Translations under genes and position numbers: made by a program | Origin: CBDAQR01 sp965199055 | GTDB lineage: Bacteria > Pseudomonadota > Gammaproteobacteria > Pseudomonadales > Halieaceae | Assembly: GCA_965199055.1 (NCBI GenBank) | Contig: CBDAQR010000003.1 | Span: forward strand, 124,001 to 188,000 | DNA length: 64,000 nucleotides | Reading direction: 5' to 3' | Shown: piece after piece, positions 27,189 to 36,228 of the stretch | How positions within the stretch are numbered: the stretch's first letter is position 1 | Layout: every line of letters starts with the position of its first letter | The notes under the pieces: model-generated | What the model saw: the letters and a program-made list of their open reading frames with translations, nothing else | Database searches by the model: none | Told to the model about the DNA's origin: nothing

Positions 27189-29836
27189 GAAGCCTTGCGC
27201 TTGCTGCTGCCGCGAGACTCTTCCACCTGCCACTTCCCGCCCTGGTAGGTTGCGCGCCAACCCGTGGCTTTGCCATCGACCTCGGTCATGAGGTATTGCT
27301 CTTTGGTCTTGCGGCTGTAGCGGATCTGACTACGATTGCCATCGTCGTCGGCTACGGGCCCGCCAAACAGGAAGGCGTACTTGGGATCGATTTCCTCTTT
27401 GTGCGGAAGAATTTCGTCCAGAAAAGGCGCTCGTGTCTCGCGATTGCGCGGGAACTGGCTGGCTGCCAGAAACAATCCCGCGGCGCCGTCCCGCAGCACG
27501 TAGGTATCCTCAACCTTTTGACAAGCCAATTCCGGCATGGGCACCGGATCAATTTTAGGTGGCGCGGCTTCACCGTTGCGCAGCAGCTTACGGGTATTCT
27601 TACATTCCGTATTGGTGCAACCAAAATACTTGCCAAAGCGACCGGTTTTGAGCTGCATATCCGAGCCGCACTTATCACATTCGATAACCGGGCCATCGTA
27701 GCCCTTAATGCGAAACGAGCCGGCCTCCACCTCAAATCCGTCGCAATCGGGATTATTGCCACAGACATGGAGCTTGCGCTTCTCGTCTATTAGATAACTA
27801 TCCATCGCGGTATTGCATTTGGGACAGCGGTGGCGGTCGCGCAGCTGACGAGACTCAGCCTCATCATCCGCGTCTTCACTAACCGCTTCGTCACCCGGAA
27901 TGAGGTTGACGGTCTCCTTGCAGCGCTCCTTTGGCGGCAGTGCATACCCCGAACAGCCTAGGAATACGCCCGTACTGGCTGTACGAATCTGCATGGGGCG
28001 GCTACAGACCTCGCAACTGATATCGGTCATCGTCGGCTCATTGCGACGCATCCCGCCCTCTTCCAATTCCGCCTTCTGCAGCTGCCCGGAAAACTCGGCA
28101 TAGAATTCATCGAGTAGCGCGCGCCAGTCTAAATCCCCTTCTGCCACCTCATCGAGGTGCTCTTCCATTGACGCGGTAAATCCGTAGTCGAGTAGTTCCG
28201 GAAAGCTCTCCTGCAAGCGCTCAGTAACGATGTCGCCCATTTTTTCGGCGTAGAATCGCTTATTCTCGAGACGGACATAGCCTCGATCCTGGATGGTTGA
28301 AATGATCGAGGCGTAGGTCGACGGGCGACCAATGCCACGCTTCTCCAACTCGCGCACCAGGCTTGCTTCACCATAGCGTGGGGCCGGCTTGGTGAAATGC
28401 TGGCTCGGCTCAAGCTTGAGCAGATTCATCGCATCGCCCTGCTTCAGGTCGGGTAGAACCACATCCTCGGCCTTCTTACCGGCGACCGGCTGCACCCGCG
28501 TGTAGCCGTCAAACTGAATAATGCGGCCTTTGGCATTGAGTTCATATTCGCCAGCGGCGACGGTCACGGTACTTGAGAGGTAGCGCGCCGGCGTCATTTG
28601 GCAGGCGACGAACTGACGCCAGATAAGCTCGTAAAGGCGCTCCGCATCACGCTCCATCCCCTTCAGCGCAGTCTGGGGTACATTCACATCGGAGGGCCGA
28701 ATCGCCTCATGCGCCTCCTGCGCGCCTTCTTTGGAGCTATAGAGATTAGGCTGCTCAGGCAGGTAGTCTTTTGCGTAGTTGGATTTGATGTAATCGCGAC
28801 ACTGGCTCACTGCATCGGCGCTGAGGTTTGTCGAATCCGTTCGCATATAGGTGATGTAGCCCGCCTCATAGAGGCGCTGCGCCATCATCATGGTCTTCTT
28901 CACACTGAATCCGAGCCGCGTGCTGGCCGACTGCTGCAAGGTCGAGGTGATAAAAGGTGCCGGCGGCTTGGACCGGGTCGGCTTGTCCTCACGTTGCTTA
29001 ACGGTGTATGGCAATTGCTCCAGTTCGGCGACCGCTTTGCTCGACTGCTCTTCATTGCCAGGGCGGTAGTTTTCTCCCGCGTGCTTGCGCACCTGGAAGC
29101 GCACCTGGTGCTCACCACTATCAACAAGCTCTGCGTGCAATTCCCAGAACTCTTCCGGAATGAACGCGTGTATTTCGCGCTCGCGCTCAACAATCAGTTT
29201 TACCGCAACCGACTGAACACGCCCCGCCGACAGACCGCGCGCGACCTTGCTCCAGAGCAAGGGCGAAACCATGTAGCCAACAACCCTATCGAGAAAACGG
29301 CGCGCCTGCTGAGCGTTGACCCGGGCATCGTCCAACTCACCGGGCTCTTCAAAGGCTTCCTGTATCGCTCGCTTGGTAATCTCGTTGAATACCACGCGCT
29401 TATAGCGGTCGTCGTCGCCGCCGATGGCTTCCCGCAGATGCCAGGCGATCGCCTCTCCCTCTCTGTCGAGATCGGTCGCGAGATAGATGGCATCAGCATC
29501 CTTCGCCAGTTTCTTTAGCTCGCTGACGACCTTTTCTTTGCCAGGTAGGACCTCGTAGCGCGCCTTCCAGCCCTTGTCCGGGTCAATCCCCATGCGCCGC
29601 ACCAACTGCTCGCGATTCTTCTTCTTTTTATGGGCGGCTTTTTGCGCGGGAGACAGCTTGCGTGTGATCGCGGCCTGTCGTGCGCGCTCTTTGGGATCTG
29701 CCTTCTTAGCGCTTCCTGCCGTAGGCAAATCACGAATATGACCGACCGAGGACTTTACGACATAGTCCTTGCCCAGGTACTTGTTGATGGTCTTGGCTTT
29801 TGCAGGCGACTCAACGATGACGAGTGATTTGCCCAT
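27185..29836 (-). CDS. topA: DNA topoisomerase I
   Basis: Type IA enzyme relaxing negative supercoils. 883 aa: TOPRIM domain (VIVESPAKAKTINKYLG at 6-22, DREGEAIAWHL near 123), the catalytic Tyr in YITYMRTDSTNLS near 335, and C-terminal Topo-zinc modules with Cys clusters (CEVC...C near 610, CPKC...CGNNPDC near 680, CDKCGSDM...CTNTEC near 730). A basic tail ends KRKAS. A lysine-rich insertion AHKKKKNREQLVRR near 68-81 sits in the TOPRIM region. Followed by a translationally coupled DUF6586-like gene. Confidence 0.97.
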   Translation of the reverse strand: MGKSLVIVESPAKAKTINKYLGKDYVVKSSVGHIRDLPTAGSAKKADPKERARQAAITRKLSPAQKAAHKKKKNREQLVRRMGIDPDKGWKARYEVLPGKEKVVSELKKLAKDADAIYLATDLDREGEAIAWHLREAIGGDDDRYKRVVFNEITKRAIQEAFEEPGELDDARVNAQQARRFLDRVVGYMVSPLLWSKVARGLSAGRVQSVAVKLIVEREREIHAFIPEEFWELHAELVDSGEHQVRFQVRKHAGENYRPGNEEQSSKAVAELEQLPYTVKQREDKPTRSKPPAPFITSTLQQSASTRLGFSVKKTMMMAQRLYEAGYITYMRTDSTNLSADAVSQCRDYIKSNYAKDYLPEQPNLYSSKEGAQEAHEAIRPSDVNVPQTALKGMERDAERLYELIWRQFVACQMTPARYLSSTVTVAAGEYELNAKGRIIQFDGYTRVQPVAGKKAEDVVLPDLKQGDAMNLLKLEPSQHFTKPAPRYGEASLVRELEKRGIGRPSTYASIISTIQDRGYVRLENKRFYAEKMGDIVTERLQESFPELLDYGFTASMEEHLDEVAEGDLDWRALLDEFYAEFSGQLQKAELEEGGMRRNEPTMTDISCEVCSRPMQIRTASTGVFLGCSGYALPPKERCKETVNLIPGDEAVSEDADDEAESRQLRDRHRCPKCNTAMDSYLIDEKRKLHVCGNNPDCDGFEVEAGSFRIKGYDGPVIECDKCGSDMQLKTGRFGKYFGCTNTECKNTRKLLRNGEAAPPKIDPVPMPELACQKVEDTYVLRDGAAGLFLAASQFPRNRETRAPFLDEILPHKEEIDPKYAFLFGGPVADDDGNRSQIRYSRKTKEQYLMTEVDGKATGWRATYQGGKWQVEESRGSSKRKAS

Positions 29837-29892
29837 GCTGTCCTTCAGCGTCCTTGAAAAGGCGACATATATAAGTCCTCAGTTGCGCAGGG

Positions 29893-30321
29893 TCAAGAAA
29901 AAAGCGCTTTCAATGCACCTGCAATCTGGTCAACGTCGCTCGTATCGCCCTGTTCATTCCAAATCATACCCACCGATACTGGCTCTGCCAGCAAGAAGTC
30001 GCAACCGGCGGGCAGCGCCTGCAGCACAGGCTCCAGCGCAGCCGGGCAGAGACCGTCTAGCGGCGCCCATTCACCTTCAACATAGTGCAAACAGAGACGC
30101 TTCGGCAGCAGATCGTCGTTTCTGGGACGCCGCAAACTGTAGAGTACAAGGTTGGCCGCCCCCTCCGACTCCAGCGGCGATTTGCGCATCTGCACTTGCA
30201 GGCCATTAATCGCCGCCGCTTCACGCAAGCGCGCCAGCTTCAGTTGCTGCTTGCTCGGCCGCATCGTAATCAGCGGCGACAGTGCGATGAAAACAACCAG
30301 TATGATGAGAAAGTAAGACAT
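29893..30321 (-). CDS. Membrane-anchored protein of unknown function
   Basis: About 142 aa: one N-terminal membrane helix (MSYFLIILVVFIALSPLITM), then a basic coiled segment (RPSKQQLKLARLREAAAINGLQVQMRK) and a soluble domain with LYSLRRPRND and an EPVLQALPAGCDFLLAEP stretch. The ATG at 30321 is preferred over GTG 30327. It stands upstream of topA in the same orientation, 56 bases away. I recognise no domain; it resembles small inner-membrane assembly or scaffolding proteins only in layout. Confidence 0.7.
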   Translation of the reverse strand: MSYFLIILVVFIALSPLITMRPSKQQLKLARLREAAAINGLQVQMRKSPLESEGAANLVLYSLRRPRNDDLLPKRLCLHYVEGEWAPLDGLCPAALEPVLQALPAGCDFLLAEPVSVGMIWNEQGDTSDVDQIAGALKALFS

Positions 30322-30393
30322 TGACACAGAACAGGGTTTCCAGCTTTCATACTATGGTATAAAACCAGCAAAGCACAGTTAGCGGAGACCTTG

Positions 30394-30828
30394 ATGGCTA
30401 AGTACACCACGCTTCTCATGGCGGTAGACCTCAGCGACGAATCAGCCCAGGTAGCAGAGCGAGCACGGGCACTGGCTGCAGCCAACGATGCAACCCTGCA
30501 CATCATTCACGTCATCGAGCCGCTTAGTTTCGCTTATGGGGGTGATATTCCCATGGATTTCTCCGGTATCCAGGAAGAGATACACGAACAGGCCAAGCAA
30601 CAGTTGGACCGCTTCGCGGCAGACAGCGGTGTGCCTGCAGACCGACAGCACATAGTACTCGGCCGACCGGAAGTGGAAATTCATTCTACAGCCGAGGCGA
30701 TTGGCGCCGATCTGATCGTGGTCGGCAGCCACGGACGTTACGGCCTCGCGCTGTTAATGGGGTCGACCGCCAACGGCGTACTGCATGGCGCCAGTTGTGA
30801 TGTACTGGCGGTTAGAGTCGGAAATTAA
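30394..30828 (+). CDS. Universal stress protein (UspA family)
   Basis: 144-aa single-domain Usp. N-terminal strand TTLLMAVDLSDES, then IIHVIEPLSF. The C-terminal ATP-binding motif G-x2-G-x9-G-S is visible in VVGSHGRYGLALLMGSTAN, so it is likely the nucleotide-binding type. It starts at ATG 30394 (a TTG lies one codon earlier). Its stop overlaps the convergent glutaredoxin-like gene by four bases. Confidence 0.92.
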   Translation: MAKYTTLLMAVDLSDESAQVAERARALAAANDATLHIIHVIEPLSFAYGGDIPMDFSGIQEEIHEQAKQQLDRFAADSGVPADRQHIVLGRPEVEIHSTAEAIGADLIVVGSHGRYGLALLMGSTANGVLHGASCDVLAVRVGN

Positions 30829-31082
30829 TCCTCCAGGAAGGCCCCTAGCTCCGCATCGCCAAAGGGCCAGTTGAGCTCAGCGCCGCCGGGCTCTTTGCGC
30901 AACACCGGGATGGTCAGACCATAGCGCTCGAACAGCTCGTCAGACGCTGATATATCCACCTCTTCCAGCTGATCTCCGCTCTGCAGCAGAGGCTCGATCA
31001 GCGCCAGCGCCTGCTCACAGAGATGACAGGCGCCGGTGCTGTAGAGAATGAGGGTGCGCTCAGAGATCGTAACCGCTCTCAT
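30825..31082 (-). CDS. Glutaredoxin-like protein (DUF836 family)
   Basis: 85 aa with a thioredoxin-fold start TLILYSTGACHLCEQAL; the CHLC pair is the candidate redox motif. EEVDISASDELFERYGLTIPVL provides the cis-Pro (TIPV) region. Family function is not established. The ATG at 31082 lies within the last 23 bases of amt, so the two are likely co-transcribed. Confidence 0.83.
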   Translation of the reverse strand: MRAVTISERTLILYSTGACHLCEQALALIEPLLQSGDQLEEVDISASDELFERYGLTIPVLRKEPGGAELNWPFGDAELGAFLED

Positions 31083-32277
31083 TGTGCAGCACGATATCCA
31101 ATCCCTCAGTTTCTTCATCGGCACTGACGCGCAATGGCATTATCAGATTGGTGAGCTTGAGAATGATAAACGTGGCGATAGCGGTGTAGAGGCCCACAGC
31201 GGCAATGCCACAGAGCTGCACCATCACTTGCTGACCAATGGTCACACCATCGGCAAGCCCCTGACCACTCAGCAGTCCCAACTCGGAACTGGCGAAAATG
31301 CCCGCCGCAAACGTACCGAGAATGCCTCCAACGCCGTGCACCGGGAAGACATCGAGCGAGTCATCGATCTTCAGCTTCTGCTTCAAGGTCAGCGTCGCAT
31401 AGAAACACACCGCACCCGCGCTGATACCGATCACCAGCGCACCGCCAGGCCCAACGAAACCGGAGGCCGGCGTAATGGTTCCCAGTCCGGCGACCATACC
31501 TGTGACAGCACCCAGCGCACTCGGCTTGCCGTATTTAATCCATTCGATACTCAGCCAGGTAAATGCACCGGCGGAGGCGGACAAATGGGTTACCAGCATG
31601 GCCATTCCGGCATCGCCATTGGCTGCCAGCGCGCTGCCCGCATTGAATCCAAACCAACCCACCCAGAGCATGCATGCACCAGTAATGGTCATCGTCATGT
31701 TGTGAGGAGGCATCGGAACATCGCCGAATCCTTTGCGGTTCCCAATCACCAGTGCACAGACCAGCGCCGCAACCCCAGCAGTAATGTGAACAACCGTACC
31801 GCCGGCGAAATCGAGCAGGCCCATCTCACCCAGCCAGCCGCCACCCCAAACCCAGTGAGTTATGGGGGCGTAGACCGCCAGCAACCAAATGGCTGAGAAA
31901 ATCATGACCGCCGAGAAGCGCGTGCGCTCTGCAAAACCGCCAATGATGAGCGCGGGTGTAATAATGGCGAAGGTCATCTGAAACATGATGAAGACCGTCT
32001 CAGGCAGATCGCCAGATAGGCTGTCCTCCTCCACGCCGCTCAGGAATGCCTTGCCGAGGCCCCCAAACCAGGGCGACCCAGAGTCAAAGGCTATGCTGTA
32101 GCCAACCAGATACCAAAGCACCGAAGCGACGCAGGCGATACCGAAGCACTGCATCAGCACCGACAAGACGTTTTTGGACCGGACCAGGCCGCCATAGAAC
32201 AGCGCCAGTCCGGGCAAGGTCATAAAAAGTACCAGAGCGGTAGAGGTGAGAATCCAGGCGGTATTTGCTCCGTCCAT
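31060..32277 (-). CDS. amt: Ammonium transporter Amt
   Basis: Inner-membrane ammonium channel, 405 aa with about eleven helices. Hallmarks: LPGLALFYGGLVRSKNVLS near 20-38, DFAGGTVVHITAGVAAL with the first pore His near 160, and FPVHGVGGILGTFAAGIFAS with the second pore His near 310. No glnK (PII) gene adjoins it, unlike most amt genes. The first residues lack a classic cleavable signal peptide. Divergent from the IclR regulator. Confidence 0.93.
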   Translation of the reverse strand: MDGANTAWILTSTALVLFMTLPGLALFYGGLVRSKNVLSVLMQCFGIACVASVLWYLVGYSIAFDSGSPWFGGLGKAFLSGVEEDSLSGDLPETVFIMFQMTFAIITPALIIGGFAERTRFSAVMIFSAIWLLAVYAPITHWVWGGGWLGEMGLLDFAGGTVVHITAGVAALVCALVIGNRKGFGDVPMPPHNMTMTITGACMLWVGWFGFNAGSALAANGDAGMAMLVTHLSASAGAFTWLSIEWIKYGKPSALGAVTGMVAGLGTITPASGFVGPGGALVIGISAGAVCFYATLTLKQKLKIDDSLDVFPVHGVGGILGTFAAGIFASSELGLLSGQGLADGVTIGQQVMVQLCGIAAVGLYTAIATFIILKLTNLIMPLRVSADEETEGLDIVLHNESGYDL

Positions 32278-32353
32278 AGGTATTGGGCCCCGTTGTTTTG
32301 TTGTTTATAGTTAAGCGCGCTAGAGTACTGGACTCGCTCATCTCCGACAAGAT

Positions 32354-32373
32354 GCACCAGCATGGTGCTTTTT
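32354..32373 (+). terminator. Hairpin with T run between amt and the IclR gene
   Basis: A 6-bp stem (GCACCA / TGGTGC) with a 3-base loop is followed by TTTTT on the plus strand, upstream of the iclR-type gene. It looks like a small rho-independent terminator or leader attenuator for plus-strand transcription. No plus-strand gene ends nearby, so a short leader transcript would have to exist. The rest of the 181-base intergenic region shows no ORF. Confidence 0.4.
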
Positions 32374-32458
32374 AGTGGGGGCTTGCATTACGGCCTGAGT
32401 TGGCAGTAAGCTTTTCAAGGTTTAATAATTCAAACCATACAAACCAGGGGGAATTCAC

Positions 32459-33379
32459 GTGGCTTTGTTTTCTCAGCCAACAGCGCGCGCGCTGGCGATA
32501 CTGGATCTGCTGATGGCAAACCCGCATCAGGCTTTTGGCCTGACGGAGATGACCCGCAGACTCAACTTGAACAAGGCGACCTGTCACGCCATTCTCACCA
32601 CCATGGCGACCTATGGTTTCCTGGTCCAGCATCCCAAGACCAAAGCCTATCGGCTGGGTCCATCTATCATCGCGGCTGGTAACGCAGCCTTTGCGCAGTT
32701 CCCGGTGTTGGAATACGCGCGGCCCGCTCTCGAATCGCTTGAGAATGATCTCGATATTGGCTTTGCGGTTACCGGCCGCTCCAAAGCCCATATTGTCTTG
32801 CTCGCCCTGTACGGTTCGGCGTCGTCTCTCATCGACAACTTTCAACTCGGTCTGCGATTGCCGAACGTTGCGCCGGTCGGTGCCTGCTTCACAGCCTGGT
32901 CTCCCGCCAAGCATCTCGAGGCCTGGCTGACCGCCGCACATGATGCGCGCGGTGAGTACAATGAAAAACTCGACCAACGCCTGCGCATGTCGGTGATCGG
33001 CATCAGGGCCCGAGGTTTCGAGGTGACCCTGAAGACCCAGGCAGAAGCCCGCTTGCACGAGAGCCTGAAGCGCATCCACAACAACTGGAACCTGTCAGAC
33101 CTTGAGGACATCACCCGGGAATACCAGCGCGAACTCTGTGAGGAACAGGTTCATCTCGATCGGATCGATCCGAAGGCGCACTATAATGTCAGCACCATTA
33201 ACGTGCCGGTTTTCGCCTACAAGCAACTACCCGCGATGTGCTTCGCCGCGGGTTCTTTTGCGAAACCGGTCAGCGGTGCCGAAATTGAGCGGGTTGCCAC
33301 CCGTATGCAGGAAGCGGCTGAGGAGGTTACCCAGGTAGCACGCAGCCACGGTCAACCTGAGGGCCAGCAAGACGGCTGA
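32459..33379 (+). CDS. IclR-family transcriptional regulator
   Basis: 306 aa. N-terminal winged HTH of the IclR type: ARALAILDLLMANPHQAFGLTEMTRRLNLNKATCHAILTTMATYGFL. The C-terminal effector domain is recognisable but divergent (RPALESLENDLDIGFAVTGRSKAHIVLLA...NVAPVGACFTAWSP). The start is GTG at 32459 after an AGGGGGA ribosome site. Its TGA overlaps the ATG of the methyltransferase gene (TGATG). The regulated pathway is not evident; no catabolic genes adjoin. Confidence 0.87.
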   Translation: MALFSQPTARALAILDLLMANPHQAFGLTEMTRRLNLNKATCHAILTTMATYGFLVQHPKTKAYRLGPSIIAAGNAAFAQFPVLEYARPALESLENDLDIGFAVTGRSKAHIVLLALYGSASSLIDNFQLGLRLPNVAPVGACFTAWSPAKHLEAWLTAAHDARGEYNEKLDQRLRMSVIGIRARGFEVTLKTQAEARLHESLKRIHNNWNLSDLEDITREYQRELCEEQVHLDRIDPKAHYNVSTINVPVFAYKQLPAMCFAAGSFAKPVSGAEIERVATRMQEAAEEVTQVARSHGQPEGQQDG

Positions 33380-34086
33380 TGCCCTCTTTTTTCGACCAGG
33401 TGATTACTGTCTACGGGCGCAAGCCTGTATTGGAGACACTGCGCGACAAGCAACTGCAGTGTTATCGACTGCATCTCGCCGACAGCAATAAGCCCGCAGC
33501 AATCCTTGACGATATGCTCGAAATCGCCGCCCAGCGCCAGTTGGAGGTCTGCTATCACAGCAAGAAAGAGCTTTCGCGTATTTCCCGCAAGGGCTCTCAG
33601 GATCAGGGGGTCGCAGTGGATGTGCTATGCCCCGGATTTCGGTCCCTGAATGACTTTCTACAAGAGCGGGCGACACAGTCGAGCACCCGTATTATCGCCG
33701 TGGATGGACTGACCAACCCGCAGAATGCCGGCATGCTGGTGCGCTCTGCAGTAGCGGGCGGTATCGACGGCATACTGTGGCCGCGGGAGGGCAATGCCGC
33801 ACTCGGGCCACTGGCGATAAAAGCAAGTACCGGTACGCTGTTTCGCGCACCGCTGGTCCGCTGTCGCGATCTCCTCGACGCTCTGGGCCAGTGTCAGGAC
33901 CAGGGTTATGAAGTACTGGTGCTAGATGCCAATGCACCGCAATCGCTATTCGAGCGTTCGCCTGCGGGCAATACCATTTATGTGCTCGGTAATGAGTCTA
34001 GTGGCGTCTCAGCACCCATCAATGCGCTCGCCGACGACGCCGTATCGATCCCAATGCACAATGGGAATCACTTAACGTGGCCGTAA
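33379..34086 (+). CDS. TrmH/SpoU-family RNA 2'-O-methyltransferase, C-terminus frame-disrupted
   Basis: SPOUT-class methyltransferase using SAM on rRNA or tRNA ribose. N-terminal substrate domain starts ITVYGRKPVLETLRDK. Motif 1 VDGLTNPQNAGMLVRSA is near residue 110 and motif 2 YVLGNESSGVS near 200. The frame then reads IPMHNGNHLTWP and stops, where relatives read IPMHNG-x-ESLNVAVTAAL. The lost part is present in another frame from about 34062 to a TAG at 34119-34121 (ESLNVAVTAALIAFLGSD). A small deletion (4 bases would restore NGVESLN) explains it. Either a recent mutation or an assembly error; if real, SAM binding through the knot is impaired. Confidence 0.85.
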   Translation: MPSFFDQVITVYGRKPVLETLRDKQLQCYRLHLADSNKPAAILDDMLEIAAQRQLEVCYHSKKELSRISRKGSQDQGVAVDVLCPGFRSLNDFLQERATQSSTRIIAVDGLTNPQNAGMLVRSAVAGGIDGILWPREGNAALGPLAIKASTGTLFRAPLVRCRDLLDALGQCQDQGYEVLVLDANAPQSLFERSPAGNTIYVLGNESSGVSAPINALADDAVSIPMHNGNHLTWP

Positions 34087-34129
34087 CCGCGGCACTCATT
34101 GCTTTTCTGGGTTCTGACTAGACAAAGAC

Positions 34130-35305
34130 CTACTTGGATAAGTAAGCCATGCCCTCCTCCAGACCCTTGAGGGAGAGCGGATACATGTGGCCTTCCATAA
34201 GCTGACGCGTCATAGAAACAGACTGCGTATACTCCCACTCATCTTCGGGTACGGGATTGAGCCAGATGACCTTGTCATAGACGTCGGTGAGGCGACGCAT
34301 CCACAGCTCCCCGGGCTCTTCGTTCCAGTGCTCGACACTGCCACCAGGCTGGGCGATCTCATAGGGCGACATGGAAGCGTCGCCGACAAATACCACCTTG
34401 TAGTCATGACTGTACTTGTGCAGCACATCCAGCGTGGGCGTTCGCTCATTGTGACGCCGGATATTGTTCTTCCACACCGACTCATAAATGAAGTTGTGGA
34501 AGTAAAAGTACTCAAGGTGCTTAAACTCGGTACGCGCCGCTGAAAACAGCTCTTCGCAGACCTTAACGTGCGGATCCATCGAGCCGCCGACATCGAGAAA
34601 AAGCAGGACCTTCACCGCATTGTGGCGCTCTGGCACCATCTTGATATCGAGTAGACCCGCGTTGCGTGCTGTCGAGCTGATGGTATCGTCTAGGTCGAGT
34701 TCGTCGGCAGCACCCGTGCGCGCAAACTTACGCAGGCGGCGCATGGCAACCTTGATGTTTCGGGTACCCAACTCCACGGAATCATCCAGGTTCTTGAAGT
34801 CACGCTTTTCCCAAACTTTGACGGCTTTCTTGTTCTTACCGTTAGGGCCGACCCGAATACCTTCCGGGTGATAGCCCTCCTGCCCGAAGGGAGAGGTGCC
34901 ACCAGTGCCGACCCACTTATTACCGCCCTCATGGCGTTCTTTTTGTTCTTCGAGTCGTTTCTTGAACTCCTCGATCAGCTTTTCAAGCCCGCCCAGGGAC
35001 TCGATCTGCGCTTTCTCTTCATCGCTCAGATTCTTGATGAACTCGCTGCGCAGCCAGTCGTCGGGAATGAGGGCCTCAATAATGTCGTCGAGCGCCTCCA
35101 GTTCCTTAAAGTGCAGACCAAAAGCGCGGTCGAAGCGATCAAAATACTTCTCGTCCTTGACCGTACAAGTGCGGGAGAAAAAGTAGAACTCATCAATATC
35201 GGCGAAGGCAATTCGCTGCTTAAGACCCTCTAGCAGGTCCAGCAGCTCCTTGGTAGTCACCGGCACGCCGGCATCACGCAGTCCGTGGAAGAAGTTGATC
35301 AGCAC
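34130..35305 (-). CDS. CoxE-like VWA domain protein (COG3552 type)
   Basis: 391 aa, no signal peptide, so cytoplasmic. N-terminal helical part (LINFFHGLRDAGVPVTTKELLDLLEGL), a charged coiled middle (LGGLEKLIEEFKKRLEEQKERHE), and a C-terminal von Willebrand A-like domain with LLFLDVGGSMDPH. The second position of the metal site is G rather than S (DVGGS for DxSxS), a change common in this family. Start is GTG 35305. It follows the MoxR ATPase gene with a 6-base gap; MoxR-VWA pairs act as chaperone systems for metal-cofactor or complex insertion. Substrate unknown. Confidence 0.87.
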   Translation of the reverse strand: MLINFFHGLRDAGVPVTTKELLDLLEGLKQRIAFADIDEFYFFSRTCTVKDEKYFDRFDRAFGLHFKELEALDDIIEALIPDDWLRSEFIKNLSDEEKAQIESLGGLEKLIEEFKKRLEEQKERHEGGNKWVGTGGTSPFGQEGYHPEGIRVGPNGKNKKAVKVWEKRDFKNLDDSVELGTRNIKVAMRRLRKFARTGAADELDLDDTISSTARNAGLLDIKMVPERHNAVKVLLFLDVGGSMDPHVKVCEELFSAARTEFKHLEYFYFHNFIYESVWKNNIRRHNERTPTLDVLHKYSHDYKVVFVGDASMSPYEIAQPGGSVEHWNEEPGELWMRRLTDVYDKVIWLNPVPEDEWEYTQSVSMTRQLMEGHMYPLSLKGLEEGMAYLSK

Positions 35306-35311
35306 GGCGGC

Positions 35312-36157
35312 TTACCGCATCTCCCGGCGGTGCATAAAGGCTAAGCGCTCAAGCAAGTGAACATCCTGTTCGTTCTTGAGCAATGCACCGTAAAGGGGCG
35401 GAATCGCCTTGCTCGGGTCACGCTCCTTAAGAATTTCATCGGGAATGTCGTCTGCCATGAGCAGCTTGAGCCAGTCAATGAGCTCAGAGGTGGACGGCTT
35501 TTTCTTCAAGCCTGGAATGCTGCGCACATCGAAGAATACTTCCATGGCCTCCTGCACCAATTCCTGCTTGATGTCAGGGTAATGAACATCAACGATCTGG
35601 CGCATTGTGTCGCGATCAGGGAAGTTAATGAAATGGAAGAAACAGCGGCGCAGGAAGGCGTCCGGCAATTCTTTTTCGTTGTTACTGGTGATAATGATGA
35701 TAGGACGATGCTTGGCTTTAATCGTCTCGCCTGTCTCGTAAACGAAAAACTCCATTCGATCCAGTTCGACCAGCAGATCATTGGGGAATTCGATATCGGC
35801 TTTATCGACCTCATCGATCAACAGGACCACCTGCTCATCGGATTCGAACGCCTCCCAGAGCTTGCCGCGCTTAATATAGTTGGCGATATCATGAACCTTG
35901 TCGTCGCCCAACTGGGAATCGCGCAAACGGGATACTGCGTCGTATTCGTACAGTCCCTGCTGTGCCTTCGTAGTCGATTTGATGTGCCATTGAATCAGGC
36001 GCATACCCAGGCCCTGCGCAACTTCCTCGGCCAGCATCGTCTTACCAGTGCCAGGCTCACCCTTGATCAACAGCGGGCGCTGCAGGTTGACCGCGGCATT
36101 TACCGCCATACGCAGATCGTCTGTGGCGACGTAGCGTTCTGTTCCTTCAAACTTCAT
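35312..36157 (-). CDS. MoxR-family AAA+ ATPase
   Basis: 281 aa. Walker A GEPGTGKTMLAEEVA at about 36-50, Walker B VVLLIDEVDKAD near 110-121, sensor 1 PIIIITSNNEKELPDAFLRRCFFHF with arginine finger near 150-175, and a C-terminal lid with RSIPGLKKKPSTSELIDWLKLL. This is the APE2220/CoxD-like MoxR subgroup usually paired with a CoxE-like VWA protein, as here. Probably a chaperone; the client cannot be told from the sequence. Confidence 0.92.
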   Translation of the reverse strand: MKFEGTERYVATDDLRMAVNAAVNLQRPLLIKGEPGTGKTMLAEEVAQGLGMRLIQWHIKSTTKAQQGLYEYDAVSRLRDSQLGDDKVHDIANYIKRGKLWEAFESDEQVVLLIDEVDKADIEFPNDLLVELDRMEFFVYETGETIKAKHRPIIIITSNNEKELPDAFLRRCFFHFINFPDRDTMRQIVDVHYPDIKQELVQEAMEVFFDVRSIPGLKKKPSTSELIDWLKLLMADDIPDEILKERDPSKAIPPLYGALLKNEQDVHLLERLAFMHRREMR

Positions 36158-36228
36158 AGATACCTACCAGAATTTGTGAGCGTGCCAGCCTACAGAGTGG
36201 GCGCGCCGGAATCAAGCATCTGCTTTAA

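Noticed and set aside
28598..29518. 306-aa plus-strand frame
   Set aside because: Lies antisense to topA, which has all family motifs; a shadow of GC-rich codon use.
32278..32458. Sigma-54 promoter for amt
   Set aside because: No TGGCAC-N5-TTGC match with correct spacing could be found on the minus strand.
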